From CAZMCT01 sp964564785 (GTDB lineage Bacteria; Planctomycetota; Phycisphaerae; UBA1845; Fen-1342): DNA of 59,470 nt. The stretch covers positions 1 through 59,470 of the forward strand of contig CAZMCT010000007.1 in NCBI GenBank assembly GCA_964564785.1, written 5' to 3'. The position numbers and the translations under genes were made by a program. The notes beneath the pieces were generated by a model, which was not told the DNA's origin, did not search any database, and saw only the letters and a list, made by a program, of their open reading frames with translations. Within the stretch, counting starts at the first letter, position 1; each line of letters opens with the position of its first letter. Below are positions 51,766 through 59,470 of the stretch, in pieces.

Positions 51766-51846
51766 ACCGCGCACCGGTCGCGACCGACCGCAACCGTACT
51801 GCTTCCACCCGCTGTTTCCCTTTCCTGTGGCACGACCGGATTCCGC

Positions 51847-51876
51847 TTGTGCGCCCGGGGTCCCGACCGCTATAAA
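51847..51876 (+). promoter_or_regulatory. Promoter of tRNA-Arg
   Basis: TTGTGC (51847-51852) and TATAAA (51871-51876) are spaced 18 bp and end 9 bp before the tRNA 5' end. Confidence 0.55.
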
Positions 51877-51885
51877 CCCTTCACG

Positions 51886-51959
51886 GCGCCCGTAGCTCAA
51901 CTGGATAGAGCACCAGGCTTCGGACCTGGGGGTTAGGGGTTCGAATCCCTTCGGGCGCG
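51886..51959 (+). tRNA. tRNA-Arg (anticodon TCG)
   Basis: This is a 74-nt cloverleaf. The acceptor GCGCCCG pairs with CGGGCGC, the D-arm is GCTC..GAGC, the anticodon stem CCAGG/CCTGG has loop CTTCGGA (anticodon TCG, codon CGA), and the T-arm is AGGGG TTCGAAT CCCTT. The discriminator is G, and the 3' CCA is not encoded. Confidence 0.95.
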
Positions 51960-52029
51960 TCACGTTGTGCCGCCCGCGGCCCTCCCCAGCCCCGCCGGCG
52001 TTCACGACACGCCGGCGGCATCCGTCGTT

Positions 52030-52057
52030 TTCGGTTGACATCCTAACAAAAACCGAA
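52030..52057. promoter_or_regulatory. Operator-like inverted repeat overlapping the radical SAM gene promoter
   Basis: TTCGGTT (52030-52036) and AACCGAA (52051-52057) form a perfect 7-bp inverted repeat with 21-bp centre spacing, two helical turns. The left arm runs into the -35 box and the right arm ends at the -10 box, so a bound dimer would block transcription. Confidence 0.5.
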
Positions 52058-52063
52058 TACCAT
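52035..52063 (+). promoter_or_regulatory. Promoter of the PA0069-type radical SAM gene
   Basis: A perfect TTGACA (52035-52040) and TACCAT (52058-52063) are spaced 17 bp, in a clearly A/T-rich island just after tRNA-Arg. The start codon is 26 bp past the -10, leaving a leader of only about 20 nt. Confidence 0.65.
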
Positions 52064-52089
52064 AAGGGGCGCGCCGCACGGGTGCCGAA

Positions 52090-53127
52090 ATGCGACTGAC
52101 CGAGAATCCCGTCAACCCGCTGACGCAAGCGACCTGCGAGTGGCTCGCCGCGCCGCCGCCCGCCGAGCTGCGGCCGATCGAGGAGCAGGCCCGCTCCATC
52201 GTGACCCGCAACGACAGCCCCGACGTGCCCCATCGCTACTCGGTCAATCCCTACCGGGGCTGCCAGCATGCGTGCGCCTATTGCTACGCCCGCCGGACCC
52301 ACGAATACTTCGAGGCGGGTGCGGGTACCGACTTCGACACGCGGGTTTTCGTGAAGATCAACGCCCCGGAGCTGCTTGCGGCCGAGCTCGCCGCGCCGCG
52401 CTGGCGGCGCGCGCCGCTCGCGTTCTCCGGTGTCACCGACTGCTATCAGCCGCTCGAGGCCCGCTATCGCCTCACGCGCCGCTGCCTTGAAGTCTGTTGC
52501 GACCGGGCCAACCCCGTCAGCATCGTCACGAAGGCGTATCTGGTCACGCGCGACCTCGACGTCCTGACCGAGCTCCATCGCCGCGCGCACGCGGACGTGG
52601 TGTTCAGCATCACCTTCGCCGACGACGAACTGGCGCGTCTCCTTGAACCCTACGCCCCGCCGCCCAGCCGCCGCTTCGAAGCTATCCGCCGCATCGCGGC
52701 CGCAGGTCTCCCGGCGGGCGTCATGGTCGCGCCGATCATTCCCGGCCTCAACGATCGCGACATTCCGGCGCTGCTCGCGCGGGCGGCCGAATGCGGGGCG
52801 CGCTGGGCCGGCTACCAGCCCATCCGACTGCCGGGCAGTGTAGCCGAGGTGTTTCTCACACGCCTGCGTCGGGCGCTGCCCGACGCGGCCGCGCGGGTCG
52901 AGGCACGAATCCGCGACCTGCGCGGCGGGCGGCTGAACACGCCGGAGTTCGGCCGCCGGATGCAGGGGCAGGGAGCCTATTGGGCGAGCGTCGAGCGGCT
53001 GTTTGGGACCATGGCGACCCGCCACGGCCTCGGCGGCGGGAGCGACTGCCCGGCGCCGCCCGGCGAGCCGTGCGCGCCGCGCCCCAAGCAGCTTCTCCTG
53101 TTCGGTCCGGTTCCCCCCTCGGGCTGA
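52090..53127 (+). CDS. PA0069/Rv2578c-type radical SAM protein
   Basis: This is a 345-residue protein. PHRYSVNPYRGCQHACAYCYAR carries the radical SAM CxxxCxxC site (Cys58, Cys62, Cys65). LAFSGVTDCYQPLEARYRLTRRCLEV, VSIVTKAYLVTRDLDVL, VVFSITFADDELARLLEPYAPPPSRRFEAIRRI and APIIPGLND are the usual blocks of this SplB-related family with no assigned reaction. The short leader and the inverted repeat across the promoter suggest specific regulation, possibly by DNA damage given the resemblance to spore photoproduct lyase, but this is speculation. It is a single-gene unit; mcsB converges on it. Confidence 0.88.
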   Translation: MRLTENPVNPLTQATCEWLAAPPPAELRPIEEQARSIVTRNDSPDVPHRYSVNPYRGCQHACAYCYARRTHEYFEAGAGTDFDTRVFVKINAPELLAAELAAPRWRRAPLAFSGVTDCYQPLEARYRLTRRCLEVCCDRANPVSIVTKAYLVTRDLDVLTELHRRAHADVVFSITFADDELARLLEPYAPPPSRRFEAIRRIAAAGLPAGVMVAPIIPGLNDRDIPALLARAAECGARWAGYQPIRLPGSVAEVFLTRLRRALPDAAARVEARIRDLRGGRLNTPEFGRRMQGQGAYWASVERLFGTMATRHGLGGGSDCPAPPGEPCAPRPKQLLLFGPVPPSG

Positions 53128-53155
53128 ACTCCGACGGGCGCCGTCGCGCCGTCCG

Positions 53156-54217
53156 TCAGTTCGAGCTCAGTCGGGCCCGGATGAACGCGGCCCGCTCGAC
53201 GCTGCGCTGCTCGCCGGTGAGGCGCTCACCGTGCAGCTTCTGGAGGTGCGCCGGCTGAATCTGGAGGAACAGCTCGTTCAGCGTCTGCAAGTCGATGGTG
53301 CTCAGCCGGCCCACGTGCAGCCCCATCCGCACATGCGAGAGGTATTGCATCGCCTCGGTCGAGCTCATCAGCCGCGCGCTCTTGAGCATCCCCATCGCCC
53401 GCCAAATCTTGTCGTCCAGCGCCTGCGGCCGGTTCTTCAGCAAGACGTCGCGCGCCTGGCGCTCGTAGTCGACGATTTTCGGGATCACCGCCCGGGCGAA
53501 GTCGTCGATGATCTCCAGCTCGCTGCGGCCGAGCGTGATCTGGTTCGAGATCTGGAAGAAATCGCCCAGGGCTTCGGTCCCTTCGCCGTGCAGCCCGCGG
53601 ACGGCCAGCTTCATGTCGCGGGCGGCCTGGCCCACCTTCTCGAGCTCGTTGGTCAGCCGCAGGGCCGGCAGGTGCAGCATGACCGAAACCCGGATCCCCG
53701 TCCCGACGTTGGTCGGGCAGGCCGTCAGGTAGCCGTACTGCGGATGAAACTCGTAGTCGAGTTGCGCCTCGAGCGCGTCGTCGATCGCGTTGATCTGCTC
53801 CCAGGCCTCGTCGGCCTGCAAACCGCTCCGCATCACCTGGATGCGGAGGTGATCTTCCTCGTTGATCATGATCGCGGCCGACTCGCTCGGATCGAACGCC
53901 ACCCGCCGTGCCCCGCTGCCCTCGGCATGCTGACGGCTGATCAGGTGCCGCTCGACCAGCAGCAGGCGGTCGAGCTCGTCCAGCCCGGCCACATCCAGGT
54001 GGATCAGGTCCTTCAGCGAGCCCGCCCGCCGCACGGCCGCGTTCACCGTCTCGGCGATCTCACGCCGCATGTCGTTGTCGGCCCGCGGCAGAAACAGGAA
54101 CCCGCGGATGTTGCGGGCCAGCCGGATGCGCGTCGAAATCACGATGTCGTGCAGCGGCCCGACGCCACGGAGCCACTCGCCCGCCTGCCGCACAACCTCG
54201 TCCAACGGCGACGTCAT
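53156..54217 (-). CDS. mcsB: Protein-arginine kinase McsB
   Basis: This is a 353-residue guanido-kinase-fold protein. IVISTRIRLARNIRGFLFLPRA holds the ATP-phosphate arginines. LTACPTNVGTGIRVSVMLHLP contains the catalytic cysteine loop, and the RGLHGEGTEALGDFFQISNQITLG block follows. These match McsB rather than metazoan arginine kinase. It phosphorylates arginine residues in proteins, marking them for ClpCP in Firmicutes. Its ATG overlaps the mcsA stop by 4 bp. ctsR and clpC are not adjacent, unlike in Bacillus. Confidence 0.93.
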   Translation of the reverse strand: MTSPLDEVVRQAGEWLRGVGPLHDIVISTRIRLARNIRGFLFLPRADNDMRREIAETVNAAVRRAGSLKDLIHLDVAGLDELDRLLLVERHLISRQHAEGSGARRVAFDPSESAAIMINEEDHLRIQVMRSGLQADEAWEQINAIDDALEAQLDYEFHPQYGYLTACPTNVGTGIRVSVMLHLPALRLTNELEKVGQAARDMKLAVRGLHGEGTEALGDFFQISNQITLGRSELEIIDDFARAVIPKIVDYERQARDVLLKNRPQALDDKIWRAMGMLKSARLMSSTEAMQYLSHVRMGLHVGRLSTIDLQTLNELFLQIQPAHLQKLHGERLTGEQRSVERAAFIRARLSSN

Positions 54218-54714
54218 GCGCTCTCCAGCTCGCGGATTCGGTCTCGCAGCCGCGCCGCCCGCTCGTAATCCTCCCCCGCCACCGCCTCCTCGAGCTGCCG
54301 CCGCAAGCGCCGCAACTCGTGCTGCGGCTTCGGCGCCGCACCCAGCGACCGGGGCGCCTTCCCCGTGTGCTGCACCGCCCCGTCGTGCGTCCGCTCCAGC
54401 AGCCGCACCAACTGCTCCTTGAACACCTCGTAGTCGTTGGCACACCCGAGCAGCCCCTGGTTGCGGAACTCCACGTAGCTGATGCCGCACTGCTCGCACA
54501 CCAGCCCGCTCACGTCCCCCGTTCCGGCCTTGGCCCCCTGAATGAAGTTCTCCAGAATCTCGTTCAAGTCGACGGTCGCTTTCGGCGTCTGGAGCAAACC
54601 CTCCTCGCCCGCGCAGCGATCACACAGATGCCGCTCCACCTTCGCCCCCGAACGCTCGATGTTCGTCAGGTGAAACGTCGCTTTCGCCTTCTTGCACCGC
54701 TCGCACAGCCCCAT
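54214..54714 (-). CDS. mcsA: McsA-like zinc-finger activator of McsB
   Basis: This is a 166-residue protein. CERC (4-7), CDRC (31-34) and CEQC (73-76) are three of the CxxC zinc knuckles; the fourth site reads LGCANDYEVF, with Asp where the second Cys is expected. The C-terminal PKPQHELRRLRRQLEEAVAGEDYERAARLRDRIREL is a UVR domain. In Bacillus, McsA activates McsB and is itself phosphorylated. Coupling to mcsB supports the same role here. The degenerate fourth knuckle is unusual. Confidence 0.9.
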   Translation of the reverse strand: MGLCERCKKAKATFHLTNIERSGAKVERHLCDRCAGEEGLLQTPKATVDLNEILENFIQGAKAGTGDVSGLVCEQCGISYVEFRNQGLLGCANDYEVFKEQLVRLLERTHDGAVQHTGKAPRSLGAAPKPQHELRRLRRQLEEAVAGEDYERAARLRDRIRELESA

Positions 54715-54767
54715 CGGATGCTACTCCCACGCCCCGGGGTCGATCCTAGAATTTCCCCGCCACACCG

Positions 54768-56618
54768 TCAAGGCGCACGCTCCGCCCCGGAACCCGCGCC
54801 GCCGCTCATGTGCACTTCCAACTCCACCGGCGAACTCGTCACCCGACCCAGCCGAAACAGCAACGCGTCCCCTGCGTCCCGCCCCACCTCCCCGATCAGT
54901 CGCCCCCGCGCGTAAACCCAGCAACGTCGCCCCGCCGTCTCCCAAACCCGGAACACCGGATCGAATCGCAGCGCTCGCTCTGGCTCGAACGTGAACCGCG
55001 CCACACCCCCCTCCCCCGCCAACTCGTAACACCCTTCACTTTCGTTGAACCCGTCGCCATCCAGGTCGCCCGCCGCCTCGATGACTGCGCGCCCCACGGT
55101 CATCCGTACCCGGCCGGGCCGCCGATAATCCCCCGCCACTCCCGCCGCCTCCGGCGCCGAGTCCAGATCGGCCGGCCACACCCGCAGCAAGTGCGCGCTG
55201 CGCAACTCCGCCGCTCCCGCGACTGCTCCGGCCAGCACCGCCAAGCGCCGCTCATCCGCGCTGACCATTGCCCGCTGCTCCTGGTAACCTGTTTCCCGCG
55301 ACCAGGTCCACAGCAGGTCGCTGCCGCCGCCCCTCCGTGACAGCAACGCGAATTCGGGCCCATTCTCATCCGGGGCCCCCGGCAGCGGCTCAATCCGCGC
55401 AAACCCGCGCCGGCCGTCCACGGCCACCGCGCAGCCCGCCAGCGGCGCCGGCCACGCGCCCCCGCCCGCCTGACTGCGCAGCGCAACGTAGATCGCGCCG
55501 CTGGGGTAGATCGTGTAGCGCCACTCGTGCCCCGGCGCTGCGGCCGGGTCTCGTCCGGGCGCGGCGAATCGCCACTGGCCGGCCAGCACCACGCGGAACG
55601 GCGTGACCTCCACCAGTGACTGCACGGCCGCCGCAGCCGGCCCCCATTCGGTGAACAGGGCCGGATCATCGTACGCCACGGGCTCGGCCCGGCTCTGCCA
55701 ATCCGCCGGCAGCGGCACCGGCCACGGCCCGAGCCCGCCCGCGTCAGCCAGGTTCGCGTCCCCGGGCCCGCGCCACTCGGCGATCACACCGTCGAGAAAA
55801 GCCAGCTCGAACCGCGCGCGCGCCCCGACGTGGATGCGCCGCCCGCGGGTGAACACGTACAGCTCGCCCGCCGTTGACTGCTCCCCCAGCACCCACTGCG
55901 TATTGTCGACCAGGATGAAGTCGTCGAAGTAGAGGTCGATCGGTGACGCCAAATCCGGCACACGCCACGACAGCGTTCGCACATCGCCCAGATCGATGCG
56001 CGCCCCGACGCTGGCCAGGTCGATCCGCGCCTGGTTCCAGCCCGGTCCCACCGCCAGTGTTTGGCGGTAGCGCTGCGGCGACTCCTCGCCGCTTTCGATC
56101 AACAGCTCGACCGCCACCGGCGCCCCCGGGCCGTACACACTGAACAGCAGCAGGGCGTACGGCCGCCAGTCGCGCACCAGCGCCAGCTTTTCACTGCGCC
56201 GGCCGTCGAACCGCAGCGTGTCGCCGGCCGATTCGAAGTGCGCCTTCAGCCCGCCCGCGCCCGTTTCGTTCCGAGCCCGCAGGATCGAGAGGGCCGGCTG
56301 CGTGCGAGCCTCGTCGCCGCCGGGTCCGAGCGTGCGGAACAACAGTTCGTGCCCGGGCGTCTCGAAGTCGGCGATGCTGATGAACGGCCCGGCCGCGAGG
56401 TCCGGGTACGCGGCGCGCATCCGCCGGAGGAGCGGCGAAAGCCGCGCGGTCGGGGGCGCAGGGCTGGCGGAGGCGCCGGTCTGCGACGTCGCGCGCAGTT
56501 CCGTGGTGCGTGCACCCGGCGGCAGCGCTCCGCACCCGACGAGCATCACCGACACGATTAGTCCGACGAGCGCTCCGGCCCGCGGCCTCCTGGCGAGCGC
56601 AGCGCGAGCGGAATCCAT
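54768..56618 (-). CDS. Large lipoprotein of unknown function
   Basis: This is a 616-residue protein from ATG 56618. Residues 1-29 form a lipoprotein signal (LIVSVMLVGC, Cys29). The region around 70-240 looks like a beta-sandwich domain (ISIADFETPGHELLFRTLG, LALVRDWRPYALLLFSVYGPG, LDLYFDDF-like IDLYFDDFILVD), resembling carbohydrate-binding modules. The C-terminal part contains DLDGDGFNESEGCYEL, a single calcium-loop-like motif. I do not recognise a catalytic domain. It lies 53 bp upstream of mcsA on the same strand and 46 bp downstream of lpd, but a functional link is not evident. Confidence 0.65.
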   Translation of the reverse strand: MDSARAALARRPRAGALVGLIVSVMLVGCGALPPGARTTELRATSQTGASASPAPPTARLSPLLRRMRAAYPDLAAGPFISIADFETPGHELLFRTLGPGGDEARTQPALSILRARNETGAGGLKAHFESAGDTLRFDGRRSEKLALVRDWRPYALLLFSVYGPGAPVAVELLIESGEESPQRYRQTLAVGPGWNQARIDLASVGARIDLGDVRTLSWRVPDLASPIDLYFDDFILVDNTQWVLGEQSTAGELYVFTRGRRIHVGARARFELAFLDGVIAEWRGPGDANLADAGGLGPWPVPLPADWQSRAEPVAYDDPALFTEWGPAAAAVQSLVEVTPFRVVLAGQWRFAAPGRDPAAAPGHEWRYTIYPSGAIYVALRSQAGGGAWPAPLAGCAVAVDGRRGFARIEPLPGAPDENGPEFALLSRRGGGSDLLWTWSRETGYQEQRAMVSADERRLAVLAGAVAGAAELRSAHLLRVWPADLDSAPEAAGVAGDYRRPGRVRMTVGRAVIEAAGDLDGDGFNESEGCYELAGEGGVARFTFEPERALRFDPVFRVWETAGRRCWVYARGRLIGEVGRDAGDALLFRLGRVTSSPVELEVHMSGGAGSGAERAP

Positions 56619-56664
56619 CCGCAGATCGAGAAATGTCGATCTTCGCGGCCGTCCCGGCCCATGC

Positions 56665-58080
56665 CTACTTCCGCAACGCGTGAATCGCCGTTCCCAGGAC
56701 ACTCTCGGCAGCCTCCATGACCGTCTCCGACGTCGACGGATGCGGGTGGATCGTCAGCGCAATGTCCTCCGCCTCGGCGCCCATCTCGATTGCCAGCACC
56801 GCCTCCGCAATCAGGTCGCCCGCTCCCGCGCCCACGATCCCCACTCCCAACACGCGCCCGTGCTGCGCGTCGGCGATGATCTTCGTGAGCCCCTCCGGCC
56901 GGCCCATCGCGATCGCCCGGCCGCTCGCCCCCCACGGGAACTTGCCGACCTTGATCTCCTTACCCTGGGCCCGGGCCTCGGCCTCCGTCAACCCGCACCA
57001 CGCCACCTCCGGGCTGGTGTACACCACCGCCGGGATCGCCCGCGCATCGAACACGCTCGGTCGGCCGGCTGCCGCCTCGGCCGCGATCAGCCCCTCGCGG
57101 CTCGCCTTGTGCGCCAGCAGCGGGTTGCCGGCGACGTCACCGATCGCGAAGATCCGCTTGTCGGCCGTGCGGCGGGCCGCATCGACCTCGATGAACCCCT
57201 GCCCGTTCACGACGACCTTCGTGTTTTCGAGCCCAAGCCCGTCCGAATTCGGCTGCCGCCCGACCGACGTCAGCACGCGCTCGAAGCGCTCGGTCTGCGT
57301 CTGGCCGTCCTTGGTGAACGTGACCTCGATCTCGTCGCCGAGCCTGCGGACCTGCTCGAGCTTCGCCCTGGTGTGGATCGCGGCGAACTGCTTTTTCAGC
57401 CGGGCCACCAACGGCCGCGCCAGGTCCTCGTCGCTGCCGGTCAGCAGCCGGTCCAGCACTTCGAGCACGGTGACGCGGCTGCCGAGCGCGGCGTAGACCT
57501 GCCCGAGCTCCAGGCCGATGTACCCGCCGCCGATCACGAGCAGCGATTTCGGAATGCACTGCAATTCGAGTGCCTCGGTCGAATCCCAGGCGCAGTCGCG
57601 CGGCACGAGCGCTTCGGGCAGGCGCTTGGCGCGCGAGCCGGTGGCGATGATGGCGTGCTTGAACTTGACGCTCGCGCCGCCCTCGCCCTCGACCCGCAGC
57701 GACTTGGAATCGACGAAGCGGGCCGTCCCGCGGACGACGTTGATCTTCCGCGTGCGCGCGAGCGTGTTGATCCCGCCGCACAGTCGGTCGACCACGCCCT
57801 GCTTGAACGCCCGCACCCGGGCGACGTCGATCTGCGGCTGGCCGAATGTCACGCCGAATTCGCGGGCCTCCACGGCCGACTCGATCGTGTGCGCCACGTG
57901 CAGCAGGGCCTTCGACGGGATGCAACCCTCGCGCAGACAGACGCCGCCCAGCAGCGGGTGCGGCTCGATCAGCGTCGTCCGCAGCCCCAGATCCGCGGCC
58001 CGGAACGCGGCCACGTAGCCGCCCGGCCCGCCGCCGATCACCGCCACGTCCGTCTGCTCTGGAATCTCGCCCACAACCAT
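56665..58080 (-). CDS. lpdA: Dihydrolipoamide dehydrogenase (E3)
   Basis: This is a 471-residue flavoprotein from ATG 58080. VAVIGGGPGGYVAAFRAADLG binds FAD, GGVCLREGCIPSKALL has the redox pair Cys48/Cys53, SLLVIGGGYIGLELGQVYAALG binds NAD, IFAIGDVAGNPLLAHKASREG is the second FAD block, and IHPHPSTSETVMEAA supplies the His-Glu pair. It reoxidises lipoyl groups of 2-oxoacid dehydrogenase complexes. The partial E2 gene upstream on the same strand supplies its partner. The upstream frame extension runs into repeat copy F and is not coding. Confidence 0.95.
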   Translation of the reverse strand: MVVGEIPEQTDVAVIGGGPGGYVAAFRAADLGLRTTLIEPHPLLGGVCLREGCIPSKALLHVAHTIESAVEAREFGVTFGQPQIDVARVRAFKQGVVDRLCGGINTLARTRKINVVRGTARFVDSKSLRVEGEGGASVKFKHAIIATGSRAKRLPEALVPRDCAWDSTEALELQCIPKSLLVIGGGYIGLELGQVYAALGSRVTVLEVLDRLLTGSDEDLARPLVARLKKQFAAIHTRAKLEQVRRLGDEIEVTFTKDGQTQTERFERVLTSVGRQPNSDGLGLENTKVVVNGQGFIEVDAARRTADKRIFAIGDVAGNPLLAHKASREGLIAAEAAAGRPSVFDARAIPAVVYTSPEVAWCGLTEAEARAQGKEIKVGKFPWGASGRAIAMGRPEGLTKIIADAQHGRVLGVGIVGAGAGDLIAEAVLAIEMGAEAEDIALTIHPHPSTSETVMEAAESVLGTAIHALRK

Positions 58081-58492
58081 CCGCGGCACACCTTTCTGAG
58101 CGCTCGGCTCTTCGCTGCCCGTCGAGAAAACTAGCTGGTTCCGCGCCAACCCGCCATCCCAGTCGGGCCGACAGCCACGCCGGCGGTGCCGGTCGCCTTT
58201 TTCATCGGGCTCTCAGCCATCCGCCCTCGGCTCGTACACTCTGGAACAGATCGACGCTCGCGCGGCCCCGCGGGCATGACGGAACGCCTCGAGCGTCACG
58301 CGCATCCTCTTCACATCGACCGCCTCCGCGGCTCGATCCTCCCGCATCCCCGGACGGCGTGCTCCTCGGTCGCCGCGACGGCCGCCTTGGATTCACAGCC
58401 CTGGGACCCATGCGCGACACTCCCGGGCAACCGGTACGCGCACCCATGGGCGCCTCGACTGCACATCCGCTCACCGCCACACGTACGCCGCC
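58081..58492. other. Gap between E2 and lpd genes
   Basis: This 412-bp stretch holds repeat copy F (58115-58215) followed by ~280 bp in which I see no gene, promoter or tRNA. The gap is long for two genes expected to be co-transcribed. Confidence 0.5.
58115..58215 (+). repeat. Intergenic inverted-end repeat family, copy F
   Basis: Left end CTGCCCGTCGAGAAAA, core GGTTCCGCGCCAACCCGCCATC and CGGCGGTGCCGGTCGC, right end CCTTTTTCATCGGGCTCTCAG. The order and spacing match copies C and D. Confidence 0.8.
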
Positions 58493-59470
58493 CTATCCGA
58501 GACTGATCAGCCGCAGCGGGTTCTCCAGCGACTGGATCACGTCGTTGCAGAACCGGGCCGCGTCCGCCCCATCCACCACGCGGTGATCGAACGACAGCGA
58601 CAGCGGCAGCATCAGCCGCGCCACGATCTGCCCGTCGCGCACCACGGCCGCGGGCCGTGCCCGGCCGATCCCCAGGATGCCCGTCTCGGGGAAGTTCACC
58701 ATGGGCGTGAAGAACTGCCCGCCGAGCGCGCCCACGTTCGTGATGCTGAACGTCGCGCCCCGCAAGTCCGCCACCTCGAACTTCGCCGTCCGCGCCTTCT
58801 CCGCGATCTCCAGCAGCTCGGCCGCCACCTGCGGCAGGCTCTTGCGGTCCGCGTCCCGCAGCACCGGCACGACCAGCCCGCGCGGCGTATCCACCGCGAT
58901 GCCGATGTGCCGGTAATCCTTGTAGACAATCTCCTCGCTGCGGGCGTCGAAGCTGCAATTCAGCATCGGGTACTCGCGCAAGGCCATCGCGACCGCCTTC
59001 ACCACGATCGCGGTCATCGTCAGCTTCGGCTGCCCGTCCCTGAGCCCCTCGTTGTACGACTTGCGGTTCCGCTCCAGCTCGCTCACGTCCGCCTGATCTG
59101 CGTGCGTCACCCGCGGCACGTTCTGCCATGCCCGCATCATCTGCCGCGCGATTGTCTTGCGGATTTGCGGCGGAGCCTCACGCCGCACCGGCCCGTACTG
59201 CGCAAAATCCGGCAGCTCTGCCGCGGCCGGCCCCACCATCCCACTCGCGGCGCTCACTTCCATCGCCCCCCCGCCCGCACGTTCACCCGCCGCGTAACGC
59301 TCGACGTCCTCACGCAAGATCCGCCCGCCCGGCCCGCTCCCGGCAACCTGGTCCAGATCGACGCCCAGCTCTCGCGCCAGCTTCCGCACCGCCGGCGCCG
59401 CGGCGACCGGCCCAGTCCGCCCCACAACTGCCCTCGTCGCGGGCGCCGGCCCCGTCGCGGGGGCCGGCCC
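58493..59470 (-). CDS. Dihydrolipoamide acyltransferase (E2), 5' part outside window
   Basis: The frame runs to the right edge, so the N-terminal lipoyl domain(s) are not visible. The visible part begins in an Ala/Pro linker (APATGPAPATRAVV). A peripheral-subunit-binding domain follows (AVRKLARELGVDLDQVAGSGPGGRILREDVERY), then the catalytic acyltransferase domain with RKTIARQMMRAWQNVPRVTHADQADV, GLVVPVLRDADRKSL, FSITNVGALGG and LSLSFDHRVVDGADAARF (catalytic His). It transfers acyl groups from lipoate to CoA in pyruvate or branched-chain complexes. The substrate type cannot be fixed from this part; E1 is presumably beyond the edge. Confidence 0.92.
   Translation of the reverse strand, partial: GPAPATGPAPATRAVVGRTGPVAAAPAVRKLARELGVDLDQVAGSGPGGRILREDVERYAAGERAGGGAMEVSAASGMVGPAAAELPDFAQYGPVRREAPPQIRKTIARQMMRAWQNVPRVTHADQADVSELERNRKSYNEGLRDGQPKLTMTAIVVKAVAMALREYPMLNCSFDARSEEIVYKDYRHIGIAVDTPRGLVVPVLRDADRKSLPQVAAELLEIAEKARTAKFEVADLRGATFSITNVGALGGQFFTPMVNFPETGILGIGRARPAAVVRDGQIVARLMLPLSLSFDHRVVDGADAARFCNDVIQSLENPLRLISLG

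Noticed and set aside
56218..58134. 638-codon plus-strand frame
   Set aside because: Antisense to lpd and the lipoprotein; no conserved motif.

Overview
The window looks like a chromosomal segment of a high-GC planctomycete, most likely of the Phycisphaerae side of Planctomycetota. This rests on several signs. Two exported proteins end in the paired EF-hand, dockerin-like module (GDLNCDG...GDINGDG) that I associate with that group. One exported protein ends in a PEP-CTERM signal. Signal peptidase I is about 516 residues long and carries a zinc-ribbon insert. The very compact S10-spc-alpha ribosomal cluster has no rpmD and no infA. The taxonomic call is an inference; no 16S rRNA gene is present.

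Layout. 1-3414 is the N-terminal 1138 codons of a large FtsX/MacB-type ABC permease that runs off the left edge. 3663-7116 is a tightly overlapping three-gene cassette: a C39/papain-like peptidase, a RimK-like ATP-grasp ligase with an RLAN-type N-terminal domain, and a GCS2-type carboxylate-amine ligase. It looks like a peptide or gamma-glutamyl metabolite system. 7290-14317 (minus) holds a DUF72 protein, two secreted dockerin-like proteins (one a GH44 endoglucanase/xyloglucanase) and a delta-1-pyrroline-5-carboxylate dehydrogenase. 14733-17679 (plus) carries signal peptidase I, LptB and a DUF167 protein. 17687-19587 (minus) is an exported hypothetical overlapping purC. 19636-23555 (plus) is a degenerate Gfo/Idh/MocA-like protein overlapping a large DUF4091/GH123-like lipoprotein.

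23737-28661 (minus) encodes an indolepyruvate:ferredoxin oxidoreductase system. The alpha subunit lacks the usual C-terminal ferredoxin domain. The beta subunit is fused to a complete ADP-forming acyl-CoA synthetase, so oxidative decarboxylation of aryl-pyruvates and ATP recovery from the CoA ester appear joined. It is followed by pcm (minus), a PEP-CTERM propeller protein (plus), tRNA-Ala(CGC) and a HIT protein.

31599-47580 (minus) is one continuous cluster of 29 genes running rpsJ to rplQ, with secY, adk, map and rpoA. It has a good promoter before rpsJ and an intrinsic terminator after rplQ. Immediately upstream on the same strand (47814-51034) lies a likely cell-shape operon: an anchored coiled-coil protein, a 52-residue membrane protein, MreB and MreC. 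Then come rpmH and tRNA-Arg(TCG) (plus), a PA0069-type radical SAM protein (plus), mcsA-mcsB protein-arginine kinase genes (minus), a large lipoprotein (minus), and lpd plus a partial dihydrolipoamide acyltransferase (minus) that runs off the right edge.

Two intergenic repeat families recur. One is an element of about 85-100 bp with terminal inverted repeats, in at least six copies. The other is a short GC-rich hairpin placed directly after stop codons. One copy of a widely dispersed GTCATTCTGAGGAGC-type repeat lies between the two oxidoreductase genes.
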